From positions 2,914,001 through 2,978,000 of the forward strand of contig AP022133.1 of NCBI GenBank assembly GCA_014169315.1: a DNA stretch of 64,000 bases. The letters are read 5' to 3'. The stretch is from Enterobacter cloacae (lineage in GTDB: Bacteria > Pseudomonadota > Gammaproteobacteria > Enterobacterales > Enterobacteriaceae). The position numbers and the translations under genes were made by a program. Of this stretch, positions 44,481 to 55,692 are shown piece after piece. The notes under the pieces were generated by a model, which saw nothing but the letters and a program-made list of their open reading frames with translations, had not been told where the DNA came from and ran no database searches. How positions within the stretch are numbered: position 1 is the stretch's first letter; each line of letters starts with the position of its first letter.

Positions 44481-45122
44481 TTATTCAAAGAACTGGCTGA
44501 TTTTCGCTTTTAAGATATCAATAGCAATGCGGTTTTTACCGCCGCGAGGCACGATGATATCGGCGTATTGCTTGGATGGTTCGATAAATTGCAGGAACAT
44601 CGGACGGACGGTTTTCTGGTATTGCGCCATGACAGAGTCCATCGAACGGCCACGTTCGTTAACGTCGCGCTTAATGCGGCGCATCAGGCAAATATCCAGT
44701 GGGGTATCGACAAAAATAGAGAAGTTCATGGATTCACGCAGACGCGCGTCGGTCAGAAGCAGGATGCCTTCGAGGATAATCACCTTCTTCGGCTCGATGC
44801 GAATCGTTTCCTGCGTGCGGGTATGTTCCACGTAGCTATAGACAGGCAGTTCAATCGCCTGGCCATTCTTAAGCGCTTCTAAATGCTGGAACAGCAGGCT
44901 GTGATCCATTGCATTTGGATGATCATAATTCGTTTTTACGCGCTCTTCCATCGACAGATGGGATTGGTCTTTGTAATAGCTATCTTCGGGAATGACGCCG
45001 ATGTGCTCATCACCAACTTGTTCACGCAGTTCGCGGTAAAGCGTACTGGCAATAAGACTTTTACCTGAAGCCGATGCGCCGGCGATGCCTATGATGACGC
45101 ACTGATGAGACTTATCAGTCAT
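44481..45122 (-). CDS. udk: Uridine kinase
   Basis: This enzyme phosphorylates uridine and cytidine in pyrimidine salvage. The 213-residue protein has the P-loop GASASGKS at 15-22, then [16 protein letters not shown] with the substrate-binding Asp, and the YDHPNAMDH segment. A perfect TATAAT on the minus strand at 45192-45187 is a candidate -10 box about 65 bases upstream of the ATG, without a good -35. Confidence 0.97.
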   Translation of the reverse strand: MTDKSHQCVIIGIAGASASGKSLIASTLYRELREQVGDEHIGVIPEDSYYKDQSHLSMEERVKTNYDHPNAMDHSLLFQHLEALKNGQAIELPVYSYVEHTRTQETIRIEPKKVIILEGILLLTDARLRESMNFSIFVDTPLDICLMRRIKRDVNERGRSMDSVMAQYQKTVRPMFLQFIEPSKQYADIIVPRGGKNRIAIDILKAKISQFFE

Positions 45123-45465
45123 AAATTTAGCGACCTGATTGACCTGGATGTTAAGGAAGGACGACGCCGGAGCGTCAAACGCGGCAATTATAGGGATTTC
45201 GTGGGCGTGATACCAGTCGAAAGCGCAGGATATGCGAGAGAGGCTGAAAAGTGCCTTTTCGATCCCTTAGTGAAATTTAAACGAACATTTTTTCAGCGTT
45301 TAATATGAATTTTTTGCAGAGTAACTATTTAATAACTCTATGATGTCAAATTATGAGCAGACGCCATATGAATTGTAAATTGTTTGTACTAGCATAAGCC
45401 AAATTATTAAATTCTCTCGTCCGGGCCTGGCTCCTGACGGCATGGCGTCTTTGGATAAAGCGGTA
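45123..45465. other. Divergent intergenic region between udk and dgcE
   Basis: These 343 bases hold no credible gene. Near udk is a candidate minus-strand -10 (45192-45187); the half nearer dgcE is more AT-rich and should carry the dgcE promoter, which I could not place. No strong hairpin or repeat was seen. Confidence 0.6.
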
Positions 45466-48400
45466 ATGAATAAACAATACCAGCGGGTTTTGGTTACTAC
45501 CCCACATCCTTTATTACGACTTGTCTGTCTGGGCCTGGTCACCTTCATCTTTACGTTGTTCTCGCTGGAGCTCACCCGCTCCGGCACGCTGCTGGCTCCC
45601 CTCTGGTTTCCCACCGCCATTATGATGGTGGCGTTTTACCGCCACGCAGGAAAAATGTGGCCTGGCATTGCGCTGGCCTGTTCATTTGGCAATATTCTGG
45701 CCACCTGGATGCTCTTTTCCTGGGAGGCAACGAGCTTCACCTACCTCTCGATAAACCTGATTGAAGCCTTTATTGGCGCGGTCATACTCCGCAAATGGCT
45801 GCCCTGGTATAACCCATTACAAAACCTGGGTGACTGGATCCGTCTGGCGATCGGCAGTGCGCTGATACCACCGCTGGTGGGCGGGGTACTGGTGCATTTT
45901 CTGATCCCCAGCCCGGAACCACTTCGTACCTTCCTGGTCTGGGTGCTTTCTGAATCCATTGGCTCGCTGGCACTGGTTCCACTGGGTCTGCTCTTTAAGT
46001 CACACTATTTGCTTCGCCACCGCAATCCGAAGCTGCTGCTGGAAACCTTGCTGACGATGGCCGCCACCCTGACGCTAAGCTGGGTGGCCGTAACCTGGGT
46101 ACCGTGGCCGTTTACCTGCGTCATCGTCCTGCTCATGTGGAGCGCCGTGCGTCTGCCGAGGATGGAAGCCTTCCTGGTGTTTTTAGTCACCGTGATGGTC
46201 ATTTCGCTGATGATTGCCCGAAATCCCCTACCGCTGGCAACCCAGAATGCCAGCGCCATGCTGAATGCCCCCTGGCTGCCATTCCTGATGATGCTACTGC
46301 CAGCCAACGTCATGACGATGGTGATGTATGCATTTCGTGCCGAACGTAAGCATATAACCGAAAGCGAAGAGCGTTTCCGTAATGCAATGGAGTATTCCGC
46401 CATCGGTATGGCTCTGGTGGGGGTTGAAGGGCAGTGGCTACAGGCGAACAAAGCGCTGTGCAGTTTTCTTGGCTACAGCCAGAAAGAACTTCAGTCGCTC
46501 ACCTTCCAGCAGCTCACGTGGCCGGAAGATTTAAATTCCGACCTGAAGCTGCTTGAACAGCTTGTGAGGGGGGATATCAATAACTACAGCCTTGAGAAAC
46601 GCTATTACACCCGCAATGGCGAGGTCGTCTGGGCGCTGCTTGTTGTTTCAGTCGTACGCCATGCGGACGGCTCCCCACTCTACTTTATCGCCCAGATTGA
46701 AGACATTAACGATCTCAAGCAGACCGAGTGGGTCAACAAACGCCTGATGGAACGTATCACCCTTGCTAACGAAGCCGGTGGTATCGGGATTTGGGAGTGG
46801 GATCTGGAGCCTGACATCATCAGCTGGGATAAGCGGATGTTCGAGCTGTATGAAATTCCGCCGCATATCAAGCCGACGTGGCAACTCTGGCACGAGGCGA
46901 TGGTGCCAGAAGACCGCGCCCACGTGGAACAGGTGATCCGCGACTCGCTGATGGACAGGCTGCCGTTTAAGCTTGAGTTTCGTATTCGCGTCAAGGACGG
47001 CATACGTCATATTCGTTCGCTGGCAAACCGGGTGCTGGATAAACAGGGCGAAGTTGAACGCTTGCTTGGCATCAATATGGACATGACCGAAGTTAAGCAG
47101 CTGAATGAAGCGCTGTTCCAGGAAAAAGAGCGTTTGCACATCACGCTCGACTCCATCGGTGAAGCGGTGTTGTGTACCGATATCGACATGAATGTCACCT
47201 TTATGAATCCCGTCGCCGAGAAGATGAGCGGCTGGCTGCAAACCGAGGCTATCGGGCAGCCGATCCTGACGGTGCTGCATATTACGTTTGGTGAGAATGG
47301 CCCACTGATGGAGAATATCCACAGCGGCGATATGTCCCGTTCTGCGATTGAACAGGATGTGGTGCTTAACTGTCGCACTGGCGGGAGCTTTGATATCCAT
47401 TACAGTATCACTCCGCTCAGTACGCTGGACGGGCAAAATATTGGCTCGGTTCTGGTGATTCAGGATGTCACCGAGTCACGCAAAATGCTGCGTCAGCTGA
47501 GCTACAGCGCCTCCCACGATGCGCTCACCCATCTGGCAAACCGGGTCAGCTTCGAAAACCACCTTAAACGCCTGTTGCAGACCGTGCAGGAGACGCGCCA
47601 GCGTCATGCGCTGGTGTTTATCGATCTCGACCGCTTCAAAGCCGTTAACGATACCGCAGGCCATGCGGCGGGCGACGCCCTGCTCCGGGAACTCTCTTCG
47701 TTAATGCTGACCATGCTGCGCTCAAGCGACGTCCTGGCACGTCTGGGCGGCGACGAATTCGGGCTATTGCTGCCGGACTGCAATATCGAAAGCGCACGCT
47801 ATATTGCAGGCCGTCTGATCCACGCCATCAACAATTACCACTTTATGTGGGAAGGACGTCTGCACCGCATTGGTGCCAGCGCCGGTATCACCCTGATTGA
47901 TGAAAATAACAATCAGGCGTCGGAAGTGATGTCGCAGGCCGACATCGCCTGCTATGCCTCGAAAAACAACGGGCGTGGTGTCGTCACCGTTTACGAACCG
48001 CAGCAGGAGCGGATCCACAGCACGCGCAGCATGATGTCGCTTGATGAACAGTGGCATATGATCAAGGACAATCACCTGATGTTGATTGCCCGTAGCGTCG
48101 CCTCCCCGCGTATTCCGGAGAGCTGTAATTTCTGGCTGATCTCATTACGCCTGTGGACTAACCAGGGCGAAGTCCAGGAAGAGCACGCCTTCCGTTCGAG
48201 CCTGGCGGAGCCTGAACTGTTACACGCCCTCGACCGACGTATTTTTAGCGAGTTCTTCCGCACCTATGCCGCGCAGGTGGCCAGTAAAGGTATGGGAGTG
48301 GCACTGCCGCTTTCTGAAGCCGGTTTAGCCAGCGTCACGCTGGTCGACGAGTTGCTCGATCTTCTGGATAAAGGCACACTGCCGGGTCGTCTTCTGCATC

Positions 48401-48795
48401 TGGTTATTGCTGTCGACGTGGTACGTAACCCGGATGAGAGAGTCCAGCAGGGGCTGCAAAAGCTCCGTCATGCTGGCTGTCGCGTGGTGCTCAGCCAGGT
48501 AGGACGTGACATGAACGTCTTTAACCACCTGAGCGCCAATATGGCCGATTATCTGATGCTGGACGCAGAAATGGTGACGAACATACACGGCAATCTGATG
48601 GATGAAATGATGGTTGCCATTATTCAGGGCCATGCACAGCGGCTGAGGATGAAAACCCTCGCCGGGCCAAGCAACCAGCCGATCATGATGGATACCCTTT
48701 CCGGTATCGGCATTGACTTCATCTACGGCGACACCATCGCCGAACCACAGCCGCTGGAATTACTTCTGAATACCAGCTATTTCGCTATCAACTGA
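45466..48795 (+). CDS. dgcE: DgcE, MASE1-PAS-GGDEF diguanylate cyclase with degenerate EAL
   Basis: A large membrane-bound diguanylate cyclase (YegE) that feeds c-di-GMP to biofilm control in E. coli. I chose the ATG at 45466 (MNKQYQRVLVTTPHPLL), giving 1109 residues. Order: MASE1 sensor with 8-10 membrane helices (about 1-300), three PAS/PAC modules (about 305-690; for example RFRNAMEYSAIGMALVGVEG), and a GGDEF domain with the intact active site GGDEF at 761-765. The C-terminal 270 residues align with an EAL domain but lack the EAL signature, so no phosphodiesterase activity is expected. The stop lies inside alkA on the other strand. Confidence 0.95.
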   Translation: MNKQYQRVLVTTPHPLLRLVCLGLVTFIFTLFSLELTRSGTLLAPLWFPTAIMMVAFYRHAGKMWPGIALACSFGNILATWMLFSWEATSFTYLSINLIEAFIGAVILRKWLPWYNPLQNLGDWIRLAIGSALIPPLVGGVLVHFLIPSPEPLRTFLVWVLSESIGSLALVPLGLLFKSHYLLRHRNPKLLLETLLTMAATLTLSWVAVTWVPWPFTCVIVLLMWSAVRLPRMEAFLVFLVTVMVISLMIARNPLPLATQNASAMLNAPWLPFLMMLLPANVMTMVMYAFRAERKHITESEERFRNAMEYSAIGMALVGVEGQWLQANKALCSFLGYSQKELQSLTFQQLTWPEDLNSDLKLLEQLVRGDINNYSLEKRYYTRNGEVVWALLVVSVVRHADGSPLYFIAQIEDINDLKQTEWVNKRLMERITLANEAGGIGIWEWDLEPDIISWDKRMFELYEIPPHIKPTWQLWHEAMVPEDRAHVEQVIRDSLMDRLPFKLEFRIRVKDGIRHIRSLANRVLDKQGEVERLLGINMDMTEVKQLNEALFQEKERLHITLDSIGEAVLCTDIDMNVTFMNPVAEKMSGWLQTEAIGQPILTVLHITFGENGPLMENIHSGDMSRSAIEQDVVLNCRTGGSFDIHYSITPLSTLDGQNIGSVLVIQDVTESRKMLRQLSYSASHDALTHLANRVSFENHLKRLLQTVQETRQRHALVFIDLDRFKAVNDTAGHAAGDALLRELSSLMLTMLRSSDVLARLGGDEFGLLLPDCNIESARYIAGRLIHAINNYHFMWEGRLHRIGASAGITLIDENNNQASEVMSQADIACYASKNNGRGVVTVYEPQQERIHSTRSMMSLDEQWHMIKDNHLMLIARSVASPRIPESCNFWLISLRLWTNQGEVQEEHAFRSSLAEPELLHALDRRIFSEFFRTYAAQVASKGMGVALPLSEAGLASVTLVDELLDLLDKGTLPGRLLHLVIAVDVVRNPDERVQQGLQKLRHAGCRVVLSQVGRDMNVFNHLSANMADYLMLDAEMVTNIHGNLMDEMMVAIIQGHAQRLRMKTLAGPSNQPIMMDTLSGIGIDFIYGDTIAEPQPLELLLNTSYFAIN

Positions 48796-49632
48796 CGGTA
48801 CCCAACCGTCGGTATACCAGATGTGCAGCAGCGCGTAAGAGCGCCACGGCTGCCAGCGCTGGGCGTATCGACGGATCTGCGCCGGGGTCATTCCGGCGAA
48901 GCGCTGTTTAATCAGATAATCATCCGGCAGGAAAACATCTTTCGCCTGCCAGCCGCGCAGGGCAAGGTAGTTTGCCGTCCAGCGCCCAATCCCCGGCCGC
49001 TGTTGTAACGCCTTCATGCATTCTTCAATATCCGCAGGCGGGAAAAGCGGAAACGTTCCGTCGACCACGGACTGCGCCAGATGAATCAACGACTCCGCCC
49101 GCCTGACCGGCATCCCGAGAGCTTTCAACGCCAGTGGGTCGGCCGCCGCCAGCGCTGCCGGTGTCGGGAAGCAGACATAGCCCGGAGAATCCTTAACCGG
49201 TTTGCCACACAGCGCCACAACACGCGAGGCCAGCTTCGCCGCCATCGCCACGCTGACCAGCTGCCCCAGAATCGCCCGCACGCCCTGCTCCCAGGCATCC
49301 ATTGCCCCCGGTAAACGTAAGCCTGGCCGCGCAGCACCGAGTTCGCCCAGCGCCTCCTGAATTTGCTGCGGATCGCAGGCAAGATCGAACAGACGTCCGA
49401 TGCGCTCCAGGCAGGTCTGTGCAACTGGCGTCAGCCCCGCACTGAACGTTACCTCTAACGTACGGGTGCGGATATCCGGCGTGACGCGAAATATTCCCTG
49501 ATGTCCCTCACAGGCAAAACTGCGTTCGTAGTATTCGTCCGTGACAGTTTCGACGCCCGCTACCGCACGCACGCCAAGAAAGCCAAACATCCATTGCCAG
49601 TCATAAGGGGGTTGCCATGTCAGGGTATACAT
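48760..49632 (-). CDS. alkA: DNA-3-methyladenine glycosylase II
   Basis: AlkA removes alkylated bases such as 3-methyladenine; in E. coli it is part of the Ada response. I chose the ATG at 49632 (MYTLTWQPPYDWQW), giving 290 residues. It has the helix-hairpin-helix with PGIGRWTANYLALRGWQ and the catalytic Asp in VFLPDDYLIKQRF. The C-terminus overlaps the dgcE stop by 36 bases in convergent orientation and is slightly longer than the 282-residue E. coli enzyme. Confidence 0.95.
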   Translation of the reverse strand: MYTLTWQPPYDWQWMFGFLGVRAVAGVETVTDEYYERSFACEGHQGIFRVTPDIRTRTLEVTFSAGLTPVAQTCLERIGRLFDLACDPQQIQEALGELGAARPGLRLPGAMDAWEQGVRAILGQLVSVAMAAKLASRVVALCGKPVKDSPGYVCFPTPAALAAADPLALKALGMPVRRAESLIHLAQSVVDGTFPLFPPADIEECMKALQQRPGIGRWTANYLALRGWQAKDVFLPDDYLIKQRFAGMTPAQIRRYAQRWQPWRSYALLHIWYTDGWVPSVDSEIAGIQK

Positions 49633-49763
49633 TGTTGCTCCTTTTATGTTCCCCTCAGCATAAACCGAAAGATCTTGTTGCGCCTTGCTTTCATATTCCA
49701 GTTGTCGCCGGGAAGACATTTCGTTAAAGTCTCGCCCCTTCTCACTGGCATGGGGATTTCTAC

Positions 49764-51116
49764 GTGTTTATTGGATTTGACTACGGTACGGCAAACTGTT
49801 CGGTTGCGGTTATGCAAAACGGGCAACCACAGCTCCTGAAAATGGAAAAAGAGAGCACGCTGCTGCCGTCAATGCTCTGCGCACCCACGCGCGAAGCGGT
49901 CAGCGAATGGCTGTTTCGCCATCATCAGGTTCCGGCCAATGCCGCAGAAACCCAGGCGTTGCTACGCCGGGCTGTCAGTTTTAACCGCGAGGAAGACATC
50001 GACGTTACGCCTTCCAGCGTGCAGTTTGGTCTTTCTTCGCTCGGACATTACATTGACGACCCGGAAGAGGTTTACTTCGTTAAATCACCGAAGTCCTTCC
50101 TGGGTGCCAGCGGCCTGAAGCCACAGCAGGTGGCAGTGTTTGAAGATCTGGTGTGCGCCATGATGCTGCACATCCGTAATCAGGCACAGACGCAGGTTTC
50201 CGATGCAATCACTCAGGCAGTTATTGGCCGCCCGATCAACTTCCAGGGGCTGGGTGGTGACGACGCTAACCAACAGGCACAGGGGATCCTTGAGCGTGCC
50301 GCGCACCGTGCAGGTTTCCGTGATGTGGTGTTCCAGTATGAACCGGTTGCTGCGGGGCTGGATTTTGAAGCCACGCTGACGGAAGAAAAACGCGTGCTGG
50401 TCGTGGATATCGGCGGCGGTACAACGGACTGCTCGCTGCTGTTGATGGGGCCACAATGGCACTCGCGTCGCGACCGTGAAAACAGCCTGCTGGGACACAG
50501 TGGTTGCCGCGTGGGTGGTAACGATCTGGATATCGCCCTGGCGTTCAGGAGCCTGATGCCGCTGCTTGGCATGGGTGGACAAACGGAAAAAGGGATCGCC
50601 CTGCCGATCCTGCCGTGGTGGAACGCTATCGCCATCAACGATGTTCCCGCGCAAAGTGATTTTTACAGCACCGCCAACGGTCGCTACCTGAATGACCTGG
50701 TGCGCGATGCCCAGGACGCCGACAAAGTCGCGCTGCTGTACAAAGTGTGGCGTCAGCGTCTGAGCTACCGCGTGGTGCGCACCGCTGAAGAGAGCAAAAT
50801 TGCCCTCTCCAACCGTCCTGAACATGCGGTATCGTTACCGTTTATCCGCGACGAGCTGGCAACCGCGATTTCACAGGAAGGGCTGGAAACAGCACTCACC
50901 CAGCCTCTGCAGCGTATTCTGGAGCAGGTTCAACTGGCCCTGGAGAACGGTAAAGAGAAGCCGGATATCATTTACCTGACCGGCGGTAGCGCCCGTTCGC
51001 CGCTGATCAAGAAAGCGCTGGCGGAACAACTGCCGGGGATCCCGATTGCCGGGGGCGATGACTTCGGCTCGGTAACCGCAGGGCTTGCCCGCTGGGCGCA
51101 GGTAGTGTTTAGCTAG
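49764..51116 (+). CDS. yegD: YegD, Hsp70-like protein
   Basis: A 450-residue protein consisting of an Hsp70/actin-type ATPase domain without the substrate-binding and lid domains of DnaK. Nucleotide-binding motifs are FIGFDYGTANCSVAV at the start, VVDIGGGTTDCSLLL in the middle, and IYLTGGSARSPLIKKAL near the end. It is considered a putative chaperone whose client is unknown. The start codon follows the divergent alkA start by about 130 bases. Confidence 0.93.
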   Translation: MFIGFDYGTANCSVAVMQNGQPQLLKMEKESTLLPSMLCAPTREAVSEWLFRHHQVPANAAETQALLRRAVSFNREEDIDVTPSSVQFGLSSLGHYIDDPEEVYFVKSPKSFLGASGLKPQQVAVFEDLVCAMMLHIRNQAQTQVSDAITQAVIGRPINFQGLGGDDANQQAQGILERAAHRAGFRDVVFQYEPVAAGLDFEATLTEEKRVLVVDIGGGTTDCSLLLMGPQWHSRRDRENSLLGHSGCRVGGNDLDIALAFRSLMPLLGMGGQTEKGIALPILPWWNAIAINDVPAQSDFYSTANGRYLNDLVRDAQDADKVALLYKVWRQRLSYRVVRTAEESKIALSNRPEHAVSLPFIRDELATAISQEGLETALTQPLQRILEQVQLALENGKEKPDIIYLTGGSARSPLIKKALAEQLPGIPIAGGDDFGSVTAGLARWAQVVFS

Positions 51117-51142
51117 TGTTGTTACGGTGCGGTCTGGTGCCC

Positions 51143-51172
51143 GCACCCCGGTCCTCTCCCACAGGGAGAGGG
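51143..51172. repeat. Short palindrome of the CTCTCCC/GGGAGAG family
   Basis: CGGTCCTCTCCCACAGGGAG forms a CCTCTCCC/GGGAGAGG hairpin with a 3-base loop, similar to one unit of the repeats at 35776-35855. It lies just after yegD and may mark its 3' end. No T run follows. Confidence 0.65.
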
Positions 51173-51241
51173 CGAACACACCCCAAACGGCATTGCCGTT
51201 TTGCGTTGACCTCCATTCAGACAATTCCAGACAGTCTTCCA

Positions 51242-51259
51242 TATTTCCTCCATTTTTCC
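51242..51259 (+). promoter_or_regulatory. Possible BaeR box upstream of mdtA
   Basis: TATTTCCTCCATTTTTCC resembles the BaeR consensus TTTTTCTCCATNATTGGC as I know it, well in the first half (9 of 11) and poorly in the second. It lies about 65 bases upstream of the mdtA ATG, and a TATCAT hexamer follows at about 51283. BaeR is encoded downstream in the same cluster and activates this operon in E. coli. Confidence 0.4.
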
Positions 51260-51322
51260 ACCGTCTTGCCTGACTAAACTAGTATCATCCCCCGAAGTGT
51301 TTCAGGATGAGAACGTATAACG

Positions 51323-52570
51323 ATGAAAGGCCGTAACAAATCCCGCTGGGCAATCGCCGCTGGCATCATTGTGGTGGTTCTTGCCGCCGCCTGGTACTGG
51401 CACAGTCAATCCGCTGAACCAACGTCAACCGCAAGTGCCAGTAACCCACCACAGCGCTCTGCGAGCGGTGGTCGTCACGGTATGCGCAGTGGTGCTCTGG
51501 CTCCGGTTCAGGCCGCGACGGCGGTGAGCAAAGCGGTACCCCGTTATCTCACAGGCCTGGGAACCATCACGGCGGCAAAGACCGTGACGGTACGCAGCCG
51601 CGTCGACGGTCAACTGATGGCGCTTCATTTCCAGGAGGGGCAGCAGGTCAACGCCGGTGATTTACTGGCGGAAATCGACCCGAGCCAGTTTAAGGTTACC
51701 CTCGCTCAGGCGCAGGGACAGCTCGCCAAAGATAAAGCCACGCTCGCCAACGCCCAGCGTGATTTAGCCCGCTATCAGCAACTGGTAAAAACCAATCTCG
51801 TGTCGCGCCAGGAGCTGGATACCCAGCAGTCTCTGGTCAGCGAATCCCAGGGCACGATAAAAGCCGATGAAGCCACCGTTGCCAGCGCGCAGCTACAGCT
51901 CGACTGGAGCCGTATTACCGCGCCGATTAGCGGACGCGTCGGCCTGAAACAGGTGGATATCGGCAACCAGATCTCCAGTGGCGATACCACCGGGATCGTG
52001 GTCATTACGCAAACTCATCCTATCGATCTTGTTTTTACCCTGCCGGAGAGTGATATCGCCACCGTCGTGCAGGCGCAAAAAACCGGGCAAGCGCTGGTGG
52101 TGGAAGCCTGGGATCGCACCAACAAGCAGAAACTCAGCGAAGGTTCCCTGCTGAGCCTCGATAACCAGATCGACACCACCACCGGCACCATCAAGCTGAA
52201 AGCGCGCTTTAACAACCAGGATGATGCCCTCTTCCCGAACCAGTTTGTGAATGCGCGGATGCTGGTTGCCACCGAGGAAAACGCGGTGGTGATCCCAACG
52301 GCTGCACTACAGATGGGTAACGAAGGTAACTTTGTCTGGGTGCTAAACAGTGACAACAACGTCAGCAAGCATCTGGTGAAAGCCGGGCTTCAGGACAGCC
52401 AGACGGTGGTGATCAGCGCCGGGATTGCCGTGGGCGACCGCGTGGTGACCGACGGCATAGACCGCCTGACCGAAGGGGCAAAAGTCGACGTTGTTGAAGC
52501 ACACGGCAGCACCGCATCAGACGCTGCACCCACGAAGCGGGAGCATAAGAAACAGGGAGCGGCCTCCTGA
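51323..52570 (+). CDS. mdtA: MdtA, membrane fusion protein of the MdtABC efflux pump
   Basis: A periplasmic adaptor joining the MdtBC RND pump to the TolC channel. The 415-residue protein has an N-terminal membrane anchor ([17 protein letters not shown]), a lipoyl domain ([20 protein letters not shown]), an alpha-hairpin (about 130-195, rich in Gln and Lys), then beta-barrel and membrane-proximal domains. Its stop overlaps the mdtB start by one base. Confidence 0.96.
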   Translation: MKGRNKSRWAIAAGIIVVVLAAAWYWHSQSAEPTSTASASNPPQRSASGGRHGMRSGALAPVQAATAVSKAVPRYLTGLGTITAAKTVTVRSRVDGQLMALHFQEGQQVNAGDLLAEIDPSQFKVTLAQAQGQLAKDKATLANAQRDLARYQQLVKTNLVSRQELDTQQSLVSESQGTIKADEATVASAQLQLDWSRITAPISGRVGLKQVDIGNQISSGDTTGIVVITQTHPIDLVFTLPESDIATVVQAQKTGQALVVEAWDRTNKQKLSEGSLLSLDNQIDTTTGTIKLKARFNNQDDALFPNQFVNARMLVATEENAVVIPTAALQMGNEGNFVWVLNSDNNVSKHLVKAGLQDSQTVVISAGIAVGDRVVTDGIDRLTEGAKVDVVEAHGSTASDAAPTKREHKKQGAAS

Positions 52571-55500
52571 TGCAGGTCATGCCACCCAGCACGACAGGTG
52601 GGCCATCACGCCTGTTCATCATGCGCCCTGTCGCCACCACGTTGTTGATGGTGGCTATCCTGCTGGCCGGGATTATCGGCTACCGCTTCCTGCCCGTTTC
52701 GGCGCTGCCGGAAGTGGACTACCCGACGATTCAGGTTATCACTCTCTACCCCGGAGCCAGCCCGGATGTGGTGACGTCGGCCATTACCGCCCCACTCGAG
52801 CGCCAGTTTGGCCAGATGTCGGGGTTAAAACAGATGTCCTCGCAAAGTTCCGGCGGGGCATCCGTAGTGACGCTGCAGTTCCAGCTCACGCTGTCGCTGG
52901 ATGTCGCCGAGCAGGAGGTGCAGGCTGCGATCAACGCGGCAACCAACCTGCTGCCGTCTGACCTGCCTAACCCACCGGTCTACAGCAAAGTCAACCCGGC
53001 CGATCCGCCGATCATGACCCTCGCGGTCACGTCATCCGCCATGCCGATGACTCAGGTTGAAGATATGGTCGAAACCCGCGTGGCACAGAAAATTTCGCAA
53101 GTGTCTGGCGTGGGTCTGGTCACGCTGGCGGGCGGGCAGCGCCCGGCGGTTCGCGTGAAACTTAACGCCCAGGCGATCGCCGGGCTGGGGTTAACCAGTG
53201 AAACCATTCGTGCGGCCATCAGCAATGCCAACGTCAACTCGGCAAAAGGTTCGCTGGATGGCCCGGCCCGTGCCGTCACGCTCTCTGCAAACGATCAGAT
53301 GCAGTCCGCCGATGAGTACCGCCAGCTGATTGTGGCGTACCAGAACGGCGCTCCCGTACGCCTGGGTGATGTGGCGACCGTTGAACAAGGGGCGGAAAAC
53401 AGCTGGCTTGGCGCATGGGCCAACAAACAGCCGGCGATCGTGATGAACGTTCAGCGCCAGCCAGGTGCAAACATCATTGCAACCGCCGACAGCATTCGTA
53501 CCATGCTGCCGCAGCTGATTGACAGTCTGCCGAAGTCGGTCAGCGTGAAGGTCCTCTCTGACCGCACCACCAATATTCGCGCGTCGGTTACCGATACTCA
53601 GTTCGAGCTAATGCTGGCGATTGCGCTGGTGGTAATGATTATTTACCTGTTCCTGCGCAACGTGCCCGCAACCATTATCCCCGCCGTTGCCGTACCGCTC
53701 TCGCTGGTCGGCACGTTCGCGGTGATGGTGTTCCTCGGTTTTTCGATTAACAACCTGACGTTAATGGCGCTCACCATCGCCACCGGTTTCGTGGTGGATG
53801 ACGCCATCGTGGTGATCGAGAACATCTCACGCTATATCGAAAAAGGCGAAAAACCGCTGGCCGCCGCGCTGAAGGGGGCGGGTGAGATTGGCTTTACTAT
53901 TATCTCGCTGACCTTCTCACTGATTGCAGTGCTGATCCCACTCCTGTTTATGGGTGATATCGTCGGACGTCTGTTCCGTGAATTTGCCGTCACGCTGGCA
54001 ATCGCAATCTTAATCTCTGCCGTGGTGTCGCTGACGCTGACGCCGATGATGTGCGCCCGCATGCTGAGCGTTGAGTCCCTGCGTAAGCAAAACCGCTTCT
54101 CCCGCGCCTCTGAACGCATGTTCGAACGCATTATTGCCGCTTACGGACACGTGCTGGCGAAAGTGCTCAATCATCCGTGGGCGACGCTGAGTGTAGCCCT
54201 GGGTACGCTGGCACTGAGCGTGATGCTGTGGATCTTCATCCCTAAAGGTTTCTTCCCAATTCAGGATAACGGCATTATTCAGGGTACGCTGCAGGCACCG
54301 CAGTCGGTTTCGTTTGCCAGCATGGCACAGCGCCAGCAGCAGGTATCTGAGACAATCATGAACGATCCGGCGGTCGAGAGCCTGACGTCGTTTGTTGGCG
54401 TGGATGGTACTAACCCGTCGCTGAACAGCGCTCGTCTGCAAATCAACCTTAAACCGCTGAGTGGCCGTGATGACCGCGTGCAAACGGTGATTGAACGTCT
54501 GCAAACCGCCGTGGCACGCGTGCCGGGCGTTGAACTCTACCTGCAGCCGATTCAGGATTTAACCATTGATACGCAGGTGAGCCGCACGCAGTACCAGTTC
54601 ACGCTGCAGGCGACCACGCTCGACGCACTCAGCACCTGGGTTCCGCAACTGGTGAATAAACTGAAAGCGCAGCCGCAGCTCTCCGACGTCAGCAGCGACT
54701 GGCAGGACAAAGGTCTGGCAGCGTATGTGAACGTCAACCGTGACACCGCCAGTCGGCTGGGCATCACGATGGCCGATGTGGATAACGCACTGTATAACGC
54801 CTTTGGTCAGCGTCTGATCTCCACGATTTATACCCAGGCGAACCAGTATCGCGTGGTGCTGGAACACAACACCGAAAACACCCCGGGGCTTGCCGGGCTG
54901 GACTCGGTACGCCTGACCAGCAAAGACGGCGGCATTGTGCCGTTAAGTGCAATTGCGAATGTGGAAGAGCGCTATACCCCACTGTCGATAAACCATCTGG
55001 ATCAGTTCCCGTCCACCACCATTTCGTTCAACGTGCCGGACAATTACTCGCTGGGCGAAGCGGTTGAAGCCATTGTGGCCGCTGAAAAAGCGCTGAGCTT
55101 CCCGTCAGATATTCAGACCCAGTTCCAGGGCAGTACGCTGGCGTTCCAGGCCGCGCTGGGTAACACCATCTGGCTGATTGTGGCGGCGGTCGTGGCGATG
55201 TACATCGTGCTCGGCGTGCTGTACGAAAGCTTTATTCACCCGATTACCATCCTCTCCACCCTGCCGACCGCGGGCGTAGGGGCACTGCTGGCGCTGATGC
55301 TGGCAGGCAGCGAACTGGACGTCATTGCCATCATCGGGATCATTCTGCTTATCGGGATCGTGAAGAAAAACGCCATCATGATGATCGACTTTGCCCTCGC
55401 CGCCGAGCGCGAGCAGGGGATGTCGCCACGCGATGCCATCTTCCAGGCCTGTCTGTTGCGTTTTCGTCCGATCCTGATGACGACACTCGCCGCCCTGCTG

Positions 55501-55692
55501 GGTGCCCTGCCGTTGATGCTGAGTACCGGTGTAGGGGCTGAGCTGCGCCGCCCGTTGGGGGTGGGTATGGTCGGCGGTTTACTGGTCAGCCAGGTGTTGA
55601 CGCTCTTTACCACACCGGTCATTTACCTGCTGTTTGACCGTCTGGCGCTGTGGGCGAAAAGCCGCTTCCCGAAACGTGAAGAGGAGGCATAA
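52570..55692 (+). CDS. mdtB: MdtB, RND efflux pump subunit
   Basis: One of two RND proteins of the heterotrimeric MdtB2C pump, exporting bile salts, novobiocin and similar compounds by proton antiport. The 1040-residue protein has 12 membrane helices and two large periplasmic loops. The TM4 acidic pair is in [16 protein letters not shown] and the conserved [12 protein letters not shown] follows TM10-11. It begins at the mdtA stop and abuts mdtC. Confidence 0.96.
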   Translation: MQVMPPSTTGGPSRLFIMRPVATTLLMVAILLAGIIGYRFLPVSALPEVDYPTIQVITLYPGASPDVVTSAITAPLERQFGQMSGLKQMSSQSSGGASVVTLQFQLTLSLDVAEQEVQAAINAATNLLPSDLPNPPVYSKVNPADPPIMTLAVTSSAMPMTQVEDMVETRVAQKISQVSGVGLVTLAGGQRPAVRVKLNAQAIAGLGLTSETIRAAISNANVNSAKGSLDGPARAVTLSANDQMQSADEYRQLIVAYQNGAPVRLGDVATVEQGAENSWLGAWANKQPAIVMNVQRQPGANIIATADSIRTMLPQLIDSLPKSVSVKVLSDRTTNIRASVTDTQFELMLAIALVVMIIYLFLRNVPATIIPAVAVPLSLVGTFAVMVFLGFSINNLTLMALTIATGFVVDDAIVVIENISRYIEKGEKPLAAALKGAGEIGFTIISLTFSLIAVLIPLLFMGDIVGRLFREFAVTLAIAILISAVVSLTLTPMMCARMLSVESLRKQNRFSRASERMFERIIAAYGHVLAKVLNHPWATLSVALGTLALSVMLWIFIPKGFFPIQDNGIIQGTLQAPQSVSFASMAQRQQQVSETIMNDPAVESLTSFVGVDGTNPSLNSARLQINLKPLSGRDDRVQTVIERLQTAVARVPGVELYLQPIQDLTIDTQVSRTQYQFTLQATTLDALSTWVPQLVNKLKAQPQLSDVSSDWQDKGLAAYVNVNRDTASRLGITMADVDNALYNAFGQRLISTIYTQANQYRVVLEHNTENTPGLAGLDSVRLTSKDGGIVPLSAIANVEERYTPLSINHLDQFPSTTISFNVPDNYSLGEAVEAIVAAEKALSFPSDIQTQFQGSTLAFQAALGNTIWLIVAAVVAMYIVLGVLYESFIHPITILSTLPTAGVGALLALMLAGSELDVIAIIGIILLIGIVKKNAIMMIDFALAAEREQGMSPRDAIFQACLLRFRPILMTTLAALLGALPLMLSTGVGAELRRPLGVGMVGGLLVSQVLTLFTTPVIYLLFDRLALWAKSRFPKREEEA

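Noticed and set aside
46648..47436. Long minus-strand open frame (262 codons) opposite dgcE
   Set aside because: It is a shadow of the dgcE codon pattern, without a ribosome-binding site or a family I recognise.
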